A DNA stretch of 64,000 bases from Streptacidiphilus sp041262165 (GTDB taxonomy: Bacteria; Actinomycetota; Actinomycetes; Streptomycetales; Streptomycetaceae), in the NCBI RefSeq assembly GCF_041262165.1, contig NZ_JBGCBY010000014.1, positions 124,001-188,000 of the forward strand, in the 5' to 3' direction. Below are positions 60,943 to 64,000 of the stretch, piece by piece. Position numbers and translations under genes: made by a program. Position 1 is the first letter of the stretch, and each line of letters opens with the position of its first letter. Under the pieces are notes generated by a model, which saw only the letters and a program-made list of their open reading frames with translations, was not told the DNA's origin and did not search any database.

Positions 60943-61812
60943 CGGTAACCGCCTCCTGTGTGCTGCTGCTGTTGTCTTGTGCTGATACGTGGCTCGTTGT
61001 TTGAGCCCGTCCCCAGGGTGGGGACCATCCCTGTGGGTGCGGCGCTCGGCCTCGGGGGACTGCCGCCGCTCCTGTTGCTGGAGAACAGTCTGACGCACTC
61101 CACCGACAGCTGAGGCAGATGGGCCGAAGACGGCTCGAACCCGTGTCGGGTTGCCGTCGTCCACAGATCAGGCCCCCACCTGCTTTTCGATCAAGTCCCA
61201 GCTCTATACGTGGGGTAGTAGTAGTAGGGGTTGTGGATACCGTGGATAACCCCATTATGCCCTGCTCAGAGCCTCTTTTTTATCCACACTGCCTGTGGGC
61301 GGGAGCGGTGGAAAAACTACCCTTGCTGTGGACGCAGCACCCTTCCCCCACAGGGCAGTTGCGTTGTCCCCAGGTTTTCCCCAGAGACATCCCCAGGTTT
61401 TCACGTGGTTCTCCCCAGCCCCTTTGGCAACGTGCTGTGGCCTCTTTCACTCGGGACGGTGAAATGCGGATTGATGTTGCCGAACTGTGGACATTCCTGT
61501 GGAGAACCTGGGGAAAAGTGCCCTTCTTCTGGGGACAGCACGTGGATAACCCCGGGGCGACGTGAACGGCCCCTTGCTTCTCCACAGGCTGTGGACAAGC
61601 GTTGCCCACAAGTCCACAGGCAGGTGAGCTGCGCGGACAGCTCCATCATGGCTGAAGCTGTGGAGGGTTTCTGGATAACTCCGGCTTCCCCAGGGTGTGG
61701 ACGAAGGAAAGAGTCGTCTCCTGTGGACCGAGGCTCGACGCCCCGTCGCCGTTCGAATCCAGGGCGCAGATGTGCGAGCTGAGCGGGCGGCGCATCGGGC
61801 CGGGAAACGCAG
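60943..61812. other. oriC: Chromosomal replication origin (oriC)
   Basis: The gap between dnaN and the dnaA terminator carries a dense set of DnaA boxes in both orientations. Perfect copies are TTATCCACA at 61280-61288 and TGTGGACAA at 61590-61598. One-mismatch copies lie at about 61157, 61232, 61241, 61365, 61486, 61541, 61578, 61602, 61670 and 61696. Most lie in 61157-61705. A GTAGTAGTAG stretch sits at the dnaN side. No gene with family support lies here, although open frames exist. Confidence 0.95.
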
Positions 61813-61846
61813 TCGGGGCCCCAGGACAGGTGTCCTGGGGCCCCGA
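61813..61846. terminator. Hairpin terminator downstream of dnaA
   Basis: TCGGGGCCCCAGGACA (61813-61828) pairs perfectly with 61831-61846, 15 bp past the dnaA stop. The inner pairs must open to form a loop. Confidence 0.88.
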
Positions 61847-61860
61847 TCGGGCGGTCCGTC

Positions 61861-63765
61861 TCAGCTCTTGATGCGGTTCGTCAGCTCGGTCACCTGGTTG
61901 TAGATGGACCGGCGCTCGGCCATCATCGTGCGGATCTTGCGGTCGGCGTGCATCACCGTGGTGTGGTCCCGGCCGCCGAACTGGGCCCCGATCTTCGGCA
62001 GCGACAGGTCCGTCAGCTCGCGGCAGAGGTACATCGCGATCTGTCGCGCGGTCACCAGCACCCGGCTGCGGGACGAGCCGCAGAGGTCGTCCACGCTGAG
62101 CCCGAAGTACGCCGCCGTCTGCTGCATGATGACCGTCGCGGTGATCTCCGGACCGGCCTCCTCGCCGCCGGGTACCAGGTCCTTCAGCACGATCTCGGCC
62201 AACTGCAGGTCCACCGGCGCCCGGTTGAGGCTGGCGAAGGCGGTCACCCGGATCAGCGCACCCTCCAACTCCCGGATGTTGCGCGAGATTCGGGATGCGA
62301 TGAACTCCAACACCTCCGGCGGGGCGTTGAGTTGCTCCTGGATGGCCTTCTTGCGAAGGATCGCGATCCGGGTCTCCAACTCGGGCGGCTGGACGTCCGT
62401 GGTCAGGCCCCACTCGAAGCGGTTGCGGAGCCGGTCCTCCAGGGTGACCAGCTGCTTGGGCGGCCGGTCGGAGGAGATCACGATCTGCTTGTTGGCGTTG
62501 TGCAGGGTGTTGAAGGTGTGGAAGAACTCCTCCTGGGTCGACTCCTTGTTCTGCAGGAACTGGATGTCGTCGACCAGCAGGATGTCCATGTCGCGGTAGC
62601 GCTGGCGGAAGCCGTCGCCCTTGTCGTCGCGGATCGAGTTGATGAACTCGTTGGTGAACTCCTCGGAGCTCACGTAGCGCACCCGGGTGCCGGGGTAGAG
62701 GCTCCGGGCGTAGTGCCCGATCGCGTGCAGCAGGTGGGTCTTGCCCAGGCCCGACTCGCCATAGATGAACAGCGGGTTGTACGCCTTCGCGGGCGCCTCG
62801 GCCACGGCGACCGCCGCCGCGTGGGCGAAGCGGTTGCTGGAGCCGATGACAAAGGTCTCGAACAGGTACTTGGGGTTCAGTCGTGCAGCCGGCTCGTCCT
62901 TGCGTGGCAGCGCGGAATGGCCTCCCGAACCGCCGCCCGGGCGCTTCACCGGGATGGCGACAGGGGAGTGCGCGTCGGCGCCAGGACCATGGCCGGAGTT
63001 GTGGCCCGAGCCTGGATGTGAGCCGGGGTGTGAGCCGAGGTGCAGGTGATCGGGCAGTGGGGCTTCCGGGCGGAGGTCGGGCGGATGCTCTCCGTTGTCC
63101 GCGTTGTCGCCCTGGTAGGCATCGTTCCTGCGCTCGGGCAGGTCCTCCTGGCGCGCCGCCGTCCGGTAGGACTCCTCGGGCGGGCGCTGCTCCCAGGGGC
63201 GCTGCTGCTGCGGAGCGGGCGCGGCGGGAGGCCACTCGTCCTCCTGGTCGCGCTGGTCACGCGGGGAGCGGCCCGGGAACGCGCCCGTGTACCCGGTGCC
63301 GGGGCCGCCGGCCGGGCCGGCGCCGTAGTAGCCGTTGCGCTCCGGGTAGGCGGCGGGGCGCTCGGGGCGGCGCTCGTAGCCGTAACCCGGCGCGTAGTCC
63401 CGGTGCTGCTGCGGATAGGGATACTCGGTCACCGGCGGCTGCAGACCCGCTGCCGGCTCGGGCTCCCGGGCGGCCGGCGGCGGGGGGCCGAGCGGTGCCG
63501 CGTTGGCGTCGACGATCACGGCGATGCGCATCGGACGGCCGTACTCGTGGCTCAGCAGCTCGGTGATGGCCGGCAGCAGCCGTCCCTCAAGCACTCCCTT
63601 GGCGTACTCGTTCGGCGTCGCCAGCAGTGCGGTGTCATGCATCAGGCCCATCGGCTGGGTGCGCTGCAGCCACTGGGCGTCCTTGGACTCGACTCCCTGG
63701 TCGTTGCCCAGTCGCTCGACGACCCGCGCCCAGACGGTCGCAAGGTCGCTGCTCGTATCAGCCAC
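61861..63765 (-). CDS. dnaA: Chromosomal replication initiator DnaA
   Basis: A 634-residue initiator. Domain I (1-90) starts VADTSSDLATVWARVVERLG. Domain II (about 91-290) is long and rich in Pro/Gly/Arg/Gln/His, with HPGSHPGSGH repeats, as in streptomycetes. The AAA+ domain has Walker A GESGLGKTH (about 336), Walker B ILLVDDIQFLQ and LRNRFEWGLTTDVQPP. The C-terminal DNA-binding domain contains GGRDHTTVMHADRKI (about 592-606). GTG at 63765 fits the family N terminus. A perfect DnaA box lies 119 bp upstream. Confidence 0.97.
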   Translation of the reverse strand: MADTSSDLATVWARVVERLGNDQGVESKDAQWLQRTQPMGLMHDTALLATPNEYAKGVLEGRLLPAITELLSHEYGRPMRIAVIVDANAAPLGPPPPAAREPEPAAGLQPPVTEYPYPQQHRDYAPGYGYERRPERPAAYPERNGYYGAGPAGGPGTGYTGAFPGRSPRDQRDQEDEWPPAAPAPQQQRPWEQRPPEESYRTAARQEDLPERRNDAYQGDNADNGEHPPDLRPEAPLPDHLHLGSHPGSHPGSGHNSGHGPGADAHSPVAIPVKRPGGGSGGHSALPRKDEPAARLNPKYLFETFVIGSSNRFAHAAAVAVAEAPAKAYNPLFIYGESGLGKTHLLHAIGHYARSLYPGTRVRYVSSEEFTNEFINSIRDDKGDGFRQRYRDMDILLVDDIQFLQNKESTQEEFFHTFNTLHNANKQIVISSDRPPKQLVTLEDRLRNRFEWGLTTDVQPPELETRIAILRKKAIQEQLNAPPEVLEFIASRISRNIRELEGALIRVTAFASLNRAPVDLQLAEIVLKDLVPGGEEAGPEITATVIMQQTAAYFGLSVDDLCGSSRSRVLVTARQIAMYLCRELTDLSLPKIGAQFGGRDHTTVMHADRKIRTMMAERRSIYNQVTELTNRIKS

Positions 63766-63883
63766 TGGTGCACGCTTTCTTGTTCCGCCGGGGCAGGTGG
63801 AGGGGGCCGGGTAAGAGGTGAATAAGGGGTGAAGCAGAAGAGTCTGCCAACGGTAGTGAGCGTGGGTGCCTGCGTTCAAGTTC

Positions 63884-63892
63884 TTGTCCACA
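63884..63892 (+). promoter_or_regulatory. DnaA box in the dnaA promoter region
   Basis: TTGTCCACA, the preferred streptomycete box, lies 119 bp before the dnaA start, followed by CAGGCTGTGTACA. It fits known autoregulation of dnaA. The rest of 63766-64000 shows no gene. Confidence 0.8.
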
Positions 63893-64000
63893 GGCTGTGT
63901 ACAGCAGTGTCGCAGACGGCGGCACCGCCCTGTCCCCCGACGTACTCCGGCGGAACCGTGCCGGACCTGCCGCTGTCCTGTGCCGGGCACATGCAGCCGG

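Noticed and set aside
61119..61782. Open frames inside the dnaA-dnaN gap
   Set aside because: The region is packed with DnaA boxes and the encoded peptides lack family support or ribosome sites; it is oriC.

Overview
The window is high-GC actinobacterial chromosome and includes the replication origin. Everything visible fits the family Streptomycetaceae (Streptomyces, Kitasatospora or Streptacidiphilus type). The evidence is the order dnaA-oriC-dnaN-gnd-recF-DUF721-gyrB-gyrA-DUF3566 with tRNA-Ile and tRNA-Ala behind it, a crgA/class E sortase/FHA/pstP/ftsW/pbpA/pknB block, many GTG starts, a Streptomyces-type parS site and TTGTCCACA-type DnaA boxes. Genus cannot be settled from sequence alone.

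Layout. Bases 1-2.9 kb: molybdenum cofactor genes (partial moeA, DUF6457, mobA) and an acyl-CoA dehydrogenase behind a KstR-like operator. 3.1-6.8 kb: a DUF5819/HTTM membrane pair, a frameshifted BRO-N gene and a TrmH-type RNA methyltransferase. 6.9-11.1 kb: a polyamine-type ABC operon read in the order potD-potA-potB-potC. 11.5-21.2 kb: a catabolic and regulatory region with paaN, a marR/MFS pair, a GNAT, a TetR regulator, an Lrp-type bkdR and the bkdABC operon. paaN and bkdA share the same 14-bp operator-like palindrome, and a perfect parS core lies inside bkdA. 21.2-31.3 kb: GNAT, rhodanese, J-domain protein, a 1040-residue PAS/GAF/PP2C/ATPase signalling protein, a MarR plus MFS locus, a tautomerase, a zinc-ribbon protein, a secreted propeller protein and tRNA-Leu.

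31.8-45.3 kb is the growth and division cluster. fhaA, fhaB, pstP, ftsW, pbpA and pknB run on the plus strand as an FHA/phosphatase/kinase module beside a SEDS/PBP cell-wall pair. They are followed by two class E sortases, a pabA-type glutaminase translationally coupled to one of them, a DUF881 protein and crgA. A small cluster of perfect DnaA boxes follows crgA. 45.3-50.7 kb: rhomboid protease, cyclophilin, DUF5324, tRNA-Ala, a tiny DLW-39880-type protein, a GNAT, a secreted Rpf/LysM protein, and a decayed tyrosine integrase next to tRNA-Ile. 50.7-64 kb is the replication block, all on the minus strand, with oriC between dnaN and dnaA.

Features not explained by gene content: short tandem duplications recur at or across stop codons (11-bp, 12-bp, 14/15-bp, 15-bp, 17-bp and 24-bp units at six genes). 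Several putative operators can be paired with nearby regulators. There are two clear gene ruins: the BRO-N frameshift and the integrase relic. I see no CRISPR array, no intact transposase and no secondary-metabolite cluster.
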